Program-made: the position numbers and the translations under genes
The notes under the pieces: model-generated
Databases searched by the model: none
What the model was told of the DNA's origin: nothing
Seen by the model: only the letters and a program-made list of their open reading frames with translations
Part shown: positions 45,199-55,784 of the stretch, piece by piece
How positions within the stretch are numbered: the stretch's first letter is position 1
Layout: every line of letters starts with the position of its first letter
Assembly: GCA_019188255.1 (NCBI GenBank)
Contig: JAETXT010000003.1
Coordinates: forward strand, 1,922,001-1,986,000
Length of the DNA: 64,000 nucleotides
Origin: Verticillium longisporum
Lineage: Eukaryota > Ascomycota > Sordariomycetes > Glomerellales > Plectosphaerellaceae
Direction of reading: 5' to 3'

Positions 45199-48100
45199 TT
45201 ACAGCGGCTTGCCACCGATGAAGTCGGACCAGCGGCGGACCTCGGAGGGGATTCCCTCGGGGCGGGGGAGCTTCTCGGCCATGCACTGGGCGAAGAGCAT
45301 GGCGGTCTGACATGTTAGCATGCGTCCTCTCTTGCAGCGGAAGAGTTCGAATGGATGAGAAATCAGGGGTGTGTTTTGCTTACCTTGGGCTCCATGAACA
45401 GGGGGACGCCAAAGTCGACGGCGTTGCGGCGCATGACGTAGTCGACGTCCATGACGGTCTTTCCGCGGGCGCGGGCGAGGTTGAAGACACCGCGAATGTC
45501 GTACTTCTGGAAGACCTCACGGAGGGCGCGCTTGTCCTCCTTGGGGAACTCAATGACCTCGACCGAGGCGCCGCCCTTGGCGGACGACTCGATGAAGCGC
45601 TTGACCTCGGCGTCGGCGGCGAAGAGCTTGAAGCCGAGAGGCGCGAGGTGGTCGACAATGGTGGTGAGCCATGGCTCGGAGAGCTCGCCACCGAAGAGGA
45701 GACCCTCGCCGGGCTCGGGCATGCGGAAGTTCATGGTCGACTGGAGGGAGGCCCAGTAGGCCTCGACGAGATCCTTGCCGAAGCAGGCAATCTCGCCGGT
45801 GGAGGCCATCTCGACGCCGAGGAAGGGGTCGGCACCAGCGAGACGGGTCCAGGAGAACTGGGGAACCTTGGTCGCGACGTAGTCGCGCTTCACAGCCATG
45901 AGATCGACGGGCTCGGGAACCTGCTGGCCGACGAGCGCCTTGGTGGCGACGTCGATAAAGTTGGTGCCGAGGACCTTGCTGACGAAGGGGAACGAACGAG
46001 AAGCACGCAGGTTGCACTCGATGACCTTGAGGGCAGCCTCGCCGCCGGCAGGGTCGTCGGCCTTGATGATCTGCATGTTGAAGGGACCAGTGATCTTCCA
46101 GGCCTTGGCGACCTTCTCGGCGATCTCCTTGACACGGTCCATGATGGACTGCTCGAGGTTGGCGGGGGAGAACAAGGGTGGCGTCACCAGAGTGAACACC
46201 AGCCTGCTCAACGTGCTCGCTGACGGCGTGGAGGATGAGCTTGCCGTCAGAGGCGACACCATCGACGTCGATCTCCTGAGCGCCCTCGATGAATTTGGTA
46301 ATGACGACGGGGTGGTCGGGGGAGACGTTGCTGGCGGCCTCGAGCTTGTCCTTGAGATCCTCCTGGCTGCGAATGACGGTCATGGCAGCACCGGAAAGAA
46401 CGTAACTGGGGCGGACGAGGACGGGGTACCCAACCTGTGTGGCGAATGCCTCGGCTTCAGCCGCAGATGTGAGTTCCTTCCAGGCTGGCTGATCAACACC
46501 AATGCTGTCGAGGATCTCAGAGAACTTCTGCCTGTCTTCGGCCTTGTCAATGTCCTTGGGGTCGGTTCCGAGAACGTTGGCACCGCCGGTCTCCTGGAGG
46601 CGGAGAGCGATGTTCTGGGGAAGCTGGCCGCCCACGGACACAACGACACCGGATGCCGACTCGAGCTCGTAGATGTCCATCACACGCTCATACGAGAGCT
46701 CTTCAAAGTAGAGCTTGTCCGCGGTATCGAAATCGGTGCTATAGGTCTCGGGGTTGTACTTTTTGCGAGTCAGCATAGGCACTGGATGTTAAACATATGC
46801 ATGAGCGTGTTCTTCTGTTCTGGTCGCTTGACATCGCGCGCGTACTCACGGCGATGCGGGCGGTGCGGTGCAGAGCCGCAACATTTCCCATGCGCCACAC
46901 ATGGTGACATCCACTGTGCAAAGAGCAAAGTAGAGACATGGGATGCAATGGAATCAAATGCTGCATGAGTAACATGTTTCAAACTTACATTGATCATGAT
47001 CGTCTTATTTCCCATCTCTCGGAGGGCCTGAGTGGCGCTGACGGCGCACCAATCGAACTCAACGGAGCTGCCAATACGGTAGACACCACTGCCGAGGATG
47101 ATGGTGCCCTTGTCCTCAAAGGTGACGTCGTGGGATGAGGCGTTGTAGGTAGTGTACAGGTAGTTGGTGTCGGCGGGGAACTCGGCGGCGAGGGTGTCGA
47201 TCTTCTTGACCCAGGGGCGGATGCCGAAGCTCTTCCTGACGGCGCGGACCTCGTCCTCGGTGCTCTTGACGGCGTTGCCAATCTGCCTGTCGGAGAAGCC
47301 GAGCTTCTTGGCCTGGAGGACCTGGTCCTTGGTGAGGGCGCCGAGGCCGCCGGCGTCCTGGAGCTCGCGGGTCATGTTGACAATGTTCTCGAGCTTGTAG
47401 AGGAACCACTTGTCAATCTTGGTGAGGTCGTGGACCCTGTCGACAGAGTAGTCGTGGTGGAGCATGGCCTGGCCGACGGCGAGCCAGCGGCGGTCGGTGG
47501 GGTTCTGGAGCTCAAAGTCGAGGTCCTCAAAGTGGTCGCCCTGGAAGCCGGCGAACTTGGGGTCGACCTGGCGGATGGCCTTCTGGAAGGACTCCTCAAA
47601 GGTGCGGCCGATGGCCATGACCTCACCGACGGACTTCATGGCGCTGCCAATGTCGCGCTTAACGTGCTGGAACTTGGACAAGTCCCATCGGGGAATCTTG
47701 GTGACGATGTAGTCGAGCGAGGGCTCAAAGTTGGCCGTCGTCGTCTTGGTGACGGCGTTGGGGAGCTCGGGCAGGGTGTGGCCGAGACCAATCTTGGCGG
47801 CCGTGTAGGCGAGGGGGTAGCCGGTGGCCTTGGAGGCGAGGGCGGACGAACGCGACAGACGGGCGTTGACCTCAATGACACGGTAGTCGAGGCCGTCGGG
47901 CTGGAGGGCGTACTGGACGTTGCACTCGCCCACGACGCCCAGATGCCTGACGATCTTGATGGCCGCCGAACGCAGCATGTGGTACTCCTCATCGCTCAGG
48001 GTCTGACTCGGGGCCACGACGATGGAGTCGCCCGTGTGGATGCCAAGCGGGTCAAAGTTCTCCATGTTGCACACGGTGATGCAGTTGTTGTTGGCATCAC

Positions 48101-49139
48101 GAACGACCTCGTACTCGACCTCCTTCCAGCCCTTCAGGGACTTCTCAACCAGGATCTGAGGCGACAGGGTCAGGGAGCGAGCGGCCATATTCCTGAGCTC
48201 CTCCTCGTTGTTGGCGAAACCCGAGCCCAGACCACCGAGGGCGTAGGCGGCACGGACGATGATGGGGTATCCGACCTTCTCGGCGGCATCGAGGGCCTCC
48301 TCGATGGTGCCGACGGCAATGGACTTGGCGATGGGGATGTCAATCTCGTCAAGCGCACGGGCAAAGAAGTCACGATCCTCACTCGTCTCGAGCGTCTTGA
48401 CGCTGGTACCGAGGACCTTGACGCCGTACTTCTCAAAGAGACCGAGGCGCTGCATCTGCACACCGAGGTTGAGCGCCGTCTGGCCGCCAAAGGACAGGAA
48501 AATGCCATCGGGCTTCTCCTTCTCGATCACGTAGCTGACGTATTCTGGGGTGACGGGCAGATAGTACACCTCGTCGGCGAGCGAGTGGTTGGTCTGAATG
48601 GTAGCGATGTTGGGGTTGATAAGGACAGAGGCGACGCCAGCCTCCTTGAGGGCCTTGAGAGCTTGCGAGCCTTGATTGAAGCAGTCATGTTAGTCAATTG
48701 TGACTCTTGAAAGTTGTGACCTGGTCGTGAGTCATGTTCCTGAGGCAGGCACACAAACATCACGAACCACTGGTGAACAAACTCGCGGGCAGAACAAACC
48801 TGAGTAGTCAAACTCGCCGGCCTGTCCAATGGCGAGACCGCCACTGCCAATGACCAGGACCTTCTTCACGTCAACAAGCTCCTTGGGCTTGATGACACCG
48901 CTCTCGAGGTACGCCTTGGGGTTGGGAGCCTGCTGCGAAACGTTGAGGCGCACGGGGGCGGACTGGAACAGGCGCTTCTGGGTGAGCCTGGCCTGCGCAA
49001 GCTGTGACTGGGCCGGCGTGGAGCTCATGGAGGTGGCGGACTGACTGGGGAAGCTGCGGGCGGGCCGAGCAAATCGTCGACCGGGTCGGAGGACCGCCGG
49101 AGCTCGCCCGGCCAGGGAACGAGCCATGGCCGACGGCAT
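45199..49139 (-). CDS. CPA2: arginine-specific carbamoyl-phosphate synthase, large subunit, one apparent frame break
   Basis: Makes carbamoyl phosphate from bicarbonate, ATP and glutamine-derived ammonia for arginine synthesis; it works with the glutaminase small subunit. Exons: 48800-49139, 46989-48670, 45384-46758 and 45199-45306. The introns are 129, 230 and 77 bp. The N-terminus is Arg/Ser-rich ([20 protein letters not shown], then [12 protein letters not shown]), a mitochondrial presequence. It is followed by [21 protein letters not shown] and two ATP-grasp halves: first [19 protein letters not shown] and [20 protein letters not shown], second [18 protein letters not shown]. The C-terminal allosteric domain ends [10 protein letters not shown]. 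The frame breaks at the G-run 46164-46168 within [16 protein letters not shown]. Two more C on the coding strand (giving LVLPPANLEQ) or one fewer repairs it. About 1168 residues. Confidence 0.94.
48728..48734. promoter_or_regulatory. TGAGTCA (CPC1/Gcn4-type) site in CPA2 intron 1
   Basis: A perfect TGASTCA heptamer inside the 48671-48799 intron. This motif is the known binding site of the amino-acid starvation regulator CPC1/Gcn4. Its use here is inferred. Confidence 0.5.
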
Positions 49140-49424
49140 TGCGATTGCTGGATTCGGAACAGAGGTTCAATGGCTCTTGAAATCGACAGGAGGGCAGGAG
49201 CAAACGAATTGAAGTCCAGGGCCAATTGAAGGGATTCTGGACCGAAAGGCAATGGGTGGTTATGCGCCGCGGCAGGAAGGTTTGTGACTCCTCCAGAAGA
49301 TGTTTGTTTGGGAGACCTCTGATGGGATAGAGTCAGGATCAGACGGCTCTTCCGGGCTGGGGGAAGCTCAGACACAAAGACCCAGGACGTCGACTCACCC
49401 AAATGGCGGTCCCGGTGAGTAACA

Positions 49425-49435
49425 GATAAGATAAG
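49425..49435 (+). promoter_or_regulatory. tandem GATAAG sites (AreA/NIT2-type)
   Basis: GATAAGATAAG, two overlapping-spaced GATA sites about 290 bp upstream of CPA2. Such pairs are typical targets of fungal nitrogen GATA factors. Function is inferred. Confidence 0.4.
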
Positions 49436-49673
49436 GAAATTTTTCTGAGCCTGAGTGGTTAGGGTGCCGCAGTCGGAGGCTGGGGCACCCGAAACGGCAG
49501 AGGGTCCCCTGCATGGGCCCCTGGAAGTCCCCTACCGCCAGGCGGGCGTTACAGGGGCCTGCCACTATCGCGGGCTAATCTGCCAACATTTGGAGCTGCC
49601 CCCCCTCCCCCCCCGGCTGAGGACGATCGAGATGATCTAGGATGGCGGAGTCCGAGCCAAGAACTGCCCAACG

Positions 49674-49680
49674 TGACTCA
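49674..49680 (+). promoter_or_regulatory. TGACTCA (CPC1/Gcn4-type) site upstream of CPA2
   Basis: A perfect heptamer 535 bp upstream of the CPA2 ATG. Arginine genes are classic cross-pathway control targets. Confidence 0.55.
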
Positions 49681-50123
49681 GAGGATAACCCGAATTCCGT
49701 TGATTTTTTTTTTTTTTTTTCTTGGACTTCCTTCAACTCTCTGACTTTGAGTCCACGTGTGGGCAGCAAAATCATTAAAATTTAAATTGACTTGGCAATC
49801 CCTTCACTGTTGTGCAATCGAGTCACATTGAAAATGCGGTCAGCCTGGCTCCTATCTCGGAGACAAGGCTGCTGCACTGCCCCGCAGTTCGGCAGCTGCC
49901 CCTCCATCGAGCACCCTGCTTTGCCTGCCCAGTATCGAATCCGCTGAATTCCTGGTGCTGCCATTGGTCAATGGGTCACCTCCATGATGCAGATCGCGAT
50001 CTGGGGTGAAGCATCACGAGCACACCGATCGCAGCGACTTGTCTAATGTTCTTGGTATTTTCTTTCCCGCCTTGCCTCATATCGCTCCTCATACAATCGT
50101 CACGTCTTCATCTACACATCTCT

Positions 50124-51727
50124 CTAGTTCTTGTCCAGGCGGACGGCGGCGTTCCTCTCGATGAAGTTGAGGTCGACCTTGTGGCCCAGCAGCTCGCGAA
50201 TGTTCGAGATGCCGTACTTGATCATTGTCGGCCTCTCCAGACTCAGGCCCCAGCCGTACACCCGCATATCCTTGGGCAGACCCATCGACTCGAGCATCTC
50301 CGGTCGGAACATGCCACTGTTGCCAATCTCGACGAGCTTGTTGAGGCCCTTGTGGAAGCTAAAGATTTCCATGCTCGGCTCCGTGTACGGGTTGTACGCG
50401 GGCTTGAACTTGAGGTCCGTAATGCCCATCTTGTTGAAGAAGATCTCCATGAACTCCATGAGACCACCCAGCGTCAGGCCGTAATCAGCAATGACACCTT
50501 CGACCTGGTGGAACTCGGCCAGATGTGTCGCGTCGACGCTCTCGTTACGGAACACCCGGTCAATGGAGAAGTAGCGCGCTGGAGGCGGGCGCCCGTCGGG
50601 ACCCTTCAGGCCCGCCAGCTTGTGCAGCATCGCTGTCGACACAGAGGTCGTGTGTGTGCGGAGGACGAGCTTGAGTGACTCATCCGCCTCCCAGGGGTAG
50701 CGGTACCCTATTGAGCCGTACTTGCCATCCTGGTGCACCTGCTTGACGTTCTCCCAGTACGTCTCATAGTCCTTCTTGTCATCCTCCGACTCGGGGCCAG
50801 GTCGGCCGGCGACCTTGGGGTCTGAGATGTAGAAAGTATCCTGGAGATCGCGGGCCGGGTGCTGCTGGGGCACGAAGAGGGCGTCAAAGTTCCAGAAGCC
50901 CGACTCGACGTACTTGTTGGTCGGCATCTCCTCGAAGCCCATCTCGAAGAAAATCTGGCGGAACTCGTGGCGGACCTTGTTCAGCGGGTGCAGGGCGCCC
51001 GAGTTTTGGTCCGCGCCGAGGGCCTTGAAGTTGTAGGGCTTGAAGTCGGCCGTCTTCCAAGCGCCGGACGCGATCATGTCGGCCGTCAGGTCCGTCTCCT
51101 CCTTCTTGATCTCGAGCGCAAACTCGGCGCCCTTTGTGATCTTGAAGCTGATGACCTTTTGCGTCTTGACGAGCTTGCGCTTCTTGAGCTCCGTCACAAT
51201 TTTGGCGTCGTGCGTTTTCGTGTCCTGAATCTGCTTCAGCTGCTGCCGCGTGACATCCTGGATCGAGTCGGCCTGTTCGGGCACCATTAGCAGCATATCC
51301 TCGTCACTCGAGTGCCTGTCGTGCAACCTACAGTGGCAACCAGCTTGCCGTCCTTGCTCTTGGAAATCCACTTCTCCTTGAAGGCCTTGCCTTGTCCGTT
51401 CTTGGTCACGGCCTTGTCGCCGATGGCCTTCTCAAGATCGACCACGCTCAGACCATCAACAGCTTGACGGAGGGCCTCGAAGACACGAGCCTCGTGGCTG
51501 CCATGCTCAACGAACTGCTGACCCTCAGCCTCCAGAGTGACTTCTTCCTTCTCAATAGTCTCGTAAGACACCATAGACCGGCTGGCAAGACGGTCGAGAG
51601 CGGCCTTGGTATCGGCAAAGGCGGACTCGGGGAACGACTCGGCAGACAGGATCGGGTCCTTTTGGGACAGCGCCAGCAAGATGCGGGTCGCCAGGTCCCC
51701 CGAGGGGACGGTACTGCTTGTCGTCAT
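50124..51727 (-). CDS. FRS2: phenylalanyl-tRNA synthetase alpha subunit, cytosolic
   Basis: Catalytic alpha chain of the alpha2-beta2 class II synthetase that charges tRNA-Phe in the cytosol. Two exons: 51332-51727 and 50124-51272. The 59-bp intron (GTAGGT...TGCTAATGGTGCCCGAACAG) joins GKLVAT to [10 protein letters not shown]. The 515 codons give 514 residues, the usual eukaryotic size. It starts [21 protein letters not shown]-terminal winged-helix-like DNA/RNA-binding modules come first. The class II core follows: [19 protein letters not shown] (motif 1 region), [20 protein letters not shown] (motif 2, ~366), and [16 protein letters not shown] (motif 3, ~470) with the class II arginine. A TGAGTCA site lies 72 bp upstream. 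Confidence 0.96.
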
Positions 51728-51798
51728 GGCAATGGTATGGGGGCGTTCGGGAGCTCGTGGTTGAGGTGTTGCACTGTGTTGAGCTGCGACCTATGGCT

Positions 51799-51805
51799 TG
51801 AGTCA
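51799..51805. promoter_or_regulatory. TGAGTCA (CPC1/Gcn4-type) site upstream of FRS2
   Basis: A perfect heptamer 72 bp upstream of the FRS2 ATG. Aminoacyl-tRNA synthetase genes are known cross-pathway control targets in fungi. Confidence 0.6.
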
Positions 51806-53021
51806 CCGACGTGGTCTCGGCAGAAATAATTATGGCGCCTCCAAATGGCGGGGCAATCAGGAGCGGGCAGTGCGCCCTCCAGCGTTTGGGGGAGGGGGAT
51901 GGCAGGCTGGGCTGGTTAGGACTAGCGGTCTCGCCGCTCTTACCCTAGACAACCATGTCAGAGGGTGATGAGAAGGGCGTGCAATCTTGCGACGTCTGCT
52001 TTGTGCGAGATCCAGAGCCCATTGAGGTATTCTAAGAGGTCATAGGTTCTGAGGCAGCTTGTTTTCTTTTGCTGGATGTATCTACCAAGTGAGGGTCACT
52101 TGTCAAACGGCTCGTCTGCCCACACCACTTTGCCTTTATGAGGTCCATCACTGGCTGTACATTAAGGTTCTGGTCATATTGATTGATTTAGGATGTGGCC
52201 GTCTTCTTCAAGTCCCAGTATGCTTCCCGCGTTCATTTAGTGACGCAGACTTGGGCTTGCTGATTCCGTTTCAAGCTCGATCCGAACTTTTCGCTGTCTG
52301 TTGTGTCATTCACCTTGTTGTCATCCATTAGTCTTGCTCTTCTAGGACGCTGATGAGCCTTGATTTCAAAGTTCAAGACAACAATGCAAGGTCTGCAATG
52401 AGTTTTTGCTGCCCTTTGTATATTTGATCTTTCATATTAGGAACAGAGAGTCAGAGACCAGCTGTTCGACATCTGGCTAGGCTTACAGCGTTTCAGCGCA
52501 CCTCGTCGGGGCAGTCGCCACTTCACTGAACGGTCGTTTTCAAAGTGTAATAAGACCGATGCGGAACTTGTCATTAAATAAGACTGCCTGCGATAGTTGT
52601 CTGTCAATGTTCTTTCGGATGAAGCACTGTCGGCCACCTAGTTTCGTGGAAACCCAGTTGACCCTTGTCGGAGCATCTAAAGCAGCGAGACATTTGCGTC
52701 TATTTGGCAGGCCTTCAGGGTCCCTCGGTAATTTCGTTTCTCCAGCTTCCGGCCGGCGCAGTGGCATCTGCATCAGGAACTCGACATGAAGAGGTGGGTG
52801 GAGCTCTCCCGTGGTCCGGGCATTTGGCAGCTCAGAACACGCGGATGGCGTCACCTGTTGCTCGTCGCCCCCTGTAGCCTTACGCCTGGGCCATTGAAAG
52901 ATTCAACGCGAATCTACGTTCCTGAGAACGCCCCCCCTCCACCCCCACAAACTCTACAGATCCTCTGCAGGAAGCCATGATCTCCCGCCTCTCACCTGGG
53001 AGCCCATGAGATGACCGAGCT
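51806..53021. other. divergent spacer between FRS2 and the Dsc4-like gene
   Basis: No gene was supported. The short frames here lack family resemblance. It presumably contains both promoters. Confidence 0.55.
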
Positions 53022-54128
53022 ATGAACGATGCTTCCCCGCCTATCTCGCCGGCGTCCCCAACAAACTCGACTGCCAACCAGCGCGACGAAACCCACGTCC
53101 TAGACGGTCCTCGTCTGCAGGACGCGACCATGAACCCGGCACTCGGTCGTCGCGGCGGCGACGGCGGCGAAAGACGATCAAGCCCGACGCTGGACTCGTC
53201 AAGAAGTTTGATTTCATGACGCATCTGCTGAAGAACCTCGACATGCTCGTCTATGCCGAACTCGGGGCGCAGTACTACTTGGAGTATGTCCGCTTCCTCC
53301 ACCGGATACCATCGACAGCCCACTAACGTCATGCCCAGATGCTCTGCCGTTCGCTTCTTCATGCGAGCGTGGTGTCAGCAAAACTTCCTCAGTCCGAAGC
53401 CCGACGACTGGCCCATACCGCTGCCTGCCATCCAGGCGCAGATCCTATCCGTCTTCTTCCCGGCGCTGTTGTGCGTTCTGGCGCACATCTTTGAAGCGCT
53501 GCCAACGGCTGGTGAGACGTCGCGCGGCTATCTGCACGGGGGCATGATTGTAGATTTTATCGGCCAAAGGCCTCCCGCGTCGAGGCTGACCCTTCTTGCC
53601 CTGGACCTGGTGATATTGGCTGTTCAGGGGCTCATGCTCGCAGGTCACGTCGAAAGAGAGAGACTCCGACTGATCACGCGCCCGAAACGCTCGCGGCTCA
53701 TCACGGCGCTTTCCGAGGATCTCGGCGCTGCGGATTCGATACCCGAGGGACGTGAACATCACTCTGACGAAAACCATGGTGCAGCCGTGGCGGACGGGGT
53801 GGACAATGGAGGCATGGAGATGCAGTCCCTCCGAAGAAATGACAGCCAACCTCTGGGCGCAGAAGGGGACGCGGAAGAGCGGCGACCGTTTCTCTCTGAC
53901 ACCCCAATAGCGCTGCCGACGAGGAGGATCGCACTGATCGACGTCATGAACTCTGGAAACGGCATGCTTCGAGACTTGGACGTTTTCCACACGTTGCGCA
54001 ACTCGACGCCGGACTTCTGGGGCGCCGTAGGCCACGCGCTTCAGTCGATAGGGTACCAAGCCACACTGGCTCGGATCGCAGGCCGCGCTCGGACGCTGGC
54101 ATTCGGGAGTAATCAGACAGCAAGATAG
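53022..54128 (+). CDS. DUF1746 membrane protein, Dsc E3 ligase subunit 4-like, one apparent frame break
   Basis: DUF1746 proteins include Dsc4 of the Golgi/endosomal Dsc ubiquitin ligase, which activates SREBP in fungi. Two exons: 53022-53283 and 53339-54128, with a 55-bp intron (GTATGT...CCCACTAACGTCATGCCCAG). The first exon starts MNDASPPISPASPTNSTANQ, then an Arg-rich run and the family core KKFDFMTHLLKNLDMLVYAE and GAQYYLECSAVRFFMRAW. There are two membrane segments: IQAQILSVFFPALLCVLAHI and LTLLALDLVILAVQGLMLAG. The frame slips before the core. Adding one C to CCC 53135-53137 gives TMNPGTRSSRRRRRRK and continues to KKFDFM. The exon sum of 1052 then becomes 1053, about 350 residues. The DUF1746 call is firm; identity with Dsc4 is likely. 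Convergent with RCL1. Confidence 0.85.
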
Positions 54129-54230
54129 AATCGCAACGCTACACTGCAGCGCGATGGCGCAAACTCCGCGCATCAAAAAAAAAAGGGCAAAGAAGAAAAA
54201 CATCGCTTGTACATTCTTACAGTTGGTATC

Positions 54231-55439
54231 TCATGCTACCTTGCGTCCGACGTTGCCCACACCGCTGCCCTTGACCGACACGATAATGTCGTCCGTATCG
54301 TCCTCGTTTATGTCCCTCAGACCCCAGCTGCTGGCGCCAAACGTGCGCAGGTCGCGCGCCAGGCCAACGACCTCCTCCGTGCCCACGACGTCCCTTCCTA
54401 TCCTCAACCTGCCGACGTCCTCAGACCCCATGGCCATCAGCGTCAGCACGGTGCTCGCCGACACGCGGCTCACGCAGCCGCCCTGCGCAATCGTCTCGAG
54501 CAGCTGGTACGCGCACTGCTTGCCAATGTCCTCGGGCACGACGCCGCCGGTGGGCGGCGCAACGAGGTCGGCCGAGTAGATGACGCCGACGGAACTCGAC
54601 TCGGCGACGAGGCTCAGGCCGAAACCGATGCCCGTCCGCGTCTTGGTCTTGTCGGCCCCGGGGATGAGGGGCGCCTGGTCGTATTGCGCGGCAATGTGAA
54701 TGTCCGAGACGAGCGGGTTGAGGACCTCGCGCGCGGCGTGGATCAGCCGGCTGTTGTTCGACGCCGAGACGCCCGTGCAGTAGGCGACGCCGCGGATCCG
54801 CTTTATCCTGCCGGGCCCGCGGTTGAGGTGCAGCGTCTTGGGCAGGCGCACCTGGCTGGCGAAGCGCAGCTCGACGATGCCGCCGCCGCCGCGGCCGCCC
54901 TTGCCGGGACAGGAGCGCTGCAGGATGCGCAGCTCGATGCGCGCGGGCGGGATGCCGAAGAGGCCGAAGAGGGGCAGGATGGCGGTGCGGAACGAGTCGA
55001 CCGAGATGTCGCCCGTCTGGGTGGCGGATGTGATGACGCCGGGCCCCGAGATGCGAATGTTCATGTGTGCTTTGGAGAAGGGCGCGAGGAGGCAGATGGG
55101 CAGGAGGAAGTAGGTGACGCCGCGGTTGTTGTTGGCGGGCAGGGTGTGCTCGATGACATCGCCGTCGGTGGCGCCAAAGCCGGCTATCGTGCCGGTGATG
55201 AGGCCGGGGTGGTATGTGATGGTCGTACCGGTGTACGAGATTTGCAGCGAGCTGCCGTTGGTGACGGCCTCGAGGAGACGGAGGAACGAGACCTCATGCG
55301 GGGCGAGACCGGGATGTGTTGGTGATGAGCTTCGAATCTTGGAGATGTGAATGGGACGGCCGGTGAGTGTCGACAGGATCAGACGCTGAGCGAAGGCCCG
55401 GTGGCCTGTGAAGCGGAGGAACTCTGGCGACGAGGACAT
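54231..55439 (-). CDS. RCL1: RNA 3'-terminal phosphate cyclase-like protein Rcl1
   Basis: Nucleolar U3 processome factor needed for early pre-rRNA cleavage (site A2) in 18S rRNA maturation; it belongs to the RNA cyclase fold but lacks cyclase activity. Single exon from the ATG at 55439, 402 residues, typical for Rcl1. It starts MSSSPEFLRFTGHRAFAQRL. The family blocks are PHEVSFLRLLEAVTNGSSLQ, GVTYFLLPICLLAPFSKAHM, RIKRIRGVAYCTGVSASNNS and LAPPTGGVVPEDIG-like VAPPTGGVVPEDIGKQCAYQ. It ends GVGNVGRKVA. The 3' end is 102 bp from that of the Dsc4-like gene, and it is divergent from the PPR gene. Confidence 0.95.
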   Translation of the reverse strand: MSSSPEFLRFTGHRAFAQRLILSTLTGRPIHISKIRSSSPTHPGLAPHEVSFLRLLEAVTNGSSLQISYTGTTITYHPGLITGTIAGFGATDGDVIEHTLPANNNRGVTYFLLPICLLAPFSKAHMNIRISGPGVITSATQTGDISVDSFRTAILPLFGLFGIPPARIELRILQRSCPGKGGRGGGGIVELRFASQVRLPKTLHLNRGPGRIKRIRGVAYCTGVSASNNSRLIHAAREVLNPLVSDIHIAAQYDQAPLIPGADKTKTRTGIGFGLSLVAESSSVGVIYSADLVAPPTGGVVPEDIGKQCAYQLLETIAQGGCVSRVSASTVLTLMAMGSEDVGRLRIGRDVVGTEEVVGLARDLRTFGASSWGLRDINEDDTDDIIVSVKGSGVGNVGRKVA

Positions 55440-55784
55440 GGTGACGGTCGCTTGCGTCGTCGACCAGCAGGCGTAGCTCTTGGGTCGAGGCTCAACGGCT
55501 TCTCGTTAGGCGGGCAAATGCAATGGCTTCAATGGGAGGAGAAAATAATCTTTTTCTGCCGCGGCGTACCAGTCGAGCAAGATCTGAGGAGAGAAGGCGG
55601 TCGGAATTTTCGGTGGGGGGTTTGGTGGATTACGATAAGATAAGGCGCCGATTAGATTTACGAATCCAACTTCCTTCCGCGTCGCGCGTTGTCGTCAGGG
55701 TCCATCTAAAAATCTCTTGATGTCTTCAGCGGTTGCAATTCCCTTTCCGAGCAAGTCTTGATTGCGAGCTGTCGTTTGGTTCTC
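55440..55784. promoter_or_regulatory. bidirectional promoter between RCL1 and the PPR gene
   Basis: A 345-bp spacer holding GATAAGATAAG at 55634-55644, the same double GATA arrangement as upstream of CPA2. No TATA box was seen. Confidence 0.5.

Larger units (their letters stand above)
49140..50123. promoter_or_regulatory. CPA2 upstream region
   Basis: Nearly 1 kb between the FRS2 3' end and the CPA2 start. It has TGACTCA at 49674-49680, back-to-back GATAAG sites at 49425-49435, a C-rich tract near 49600 and a T-run at about 49705-49720. No gene was supported. Confidence 0.55.

Noticed and set aside
45312..46223. 303-codon plus-strand frame opposite CPA2 (and similar long frames opposite BRR2 and at 47430-48710)
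   Set aside because: Antisense shadows of strongly biased codons in CPA2 and BRR2.
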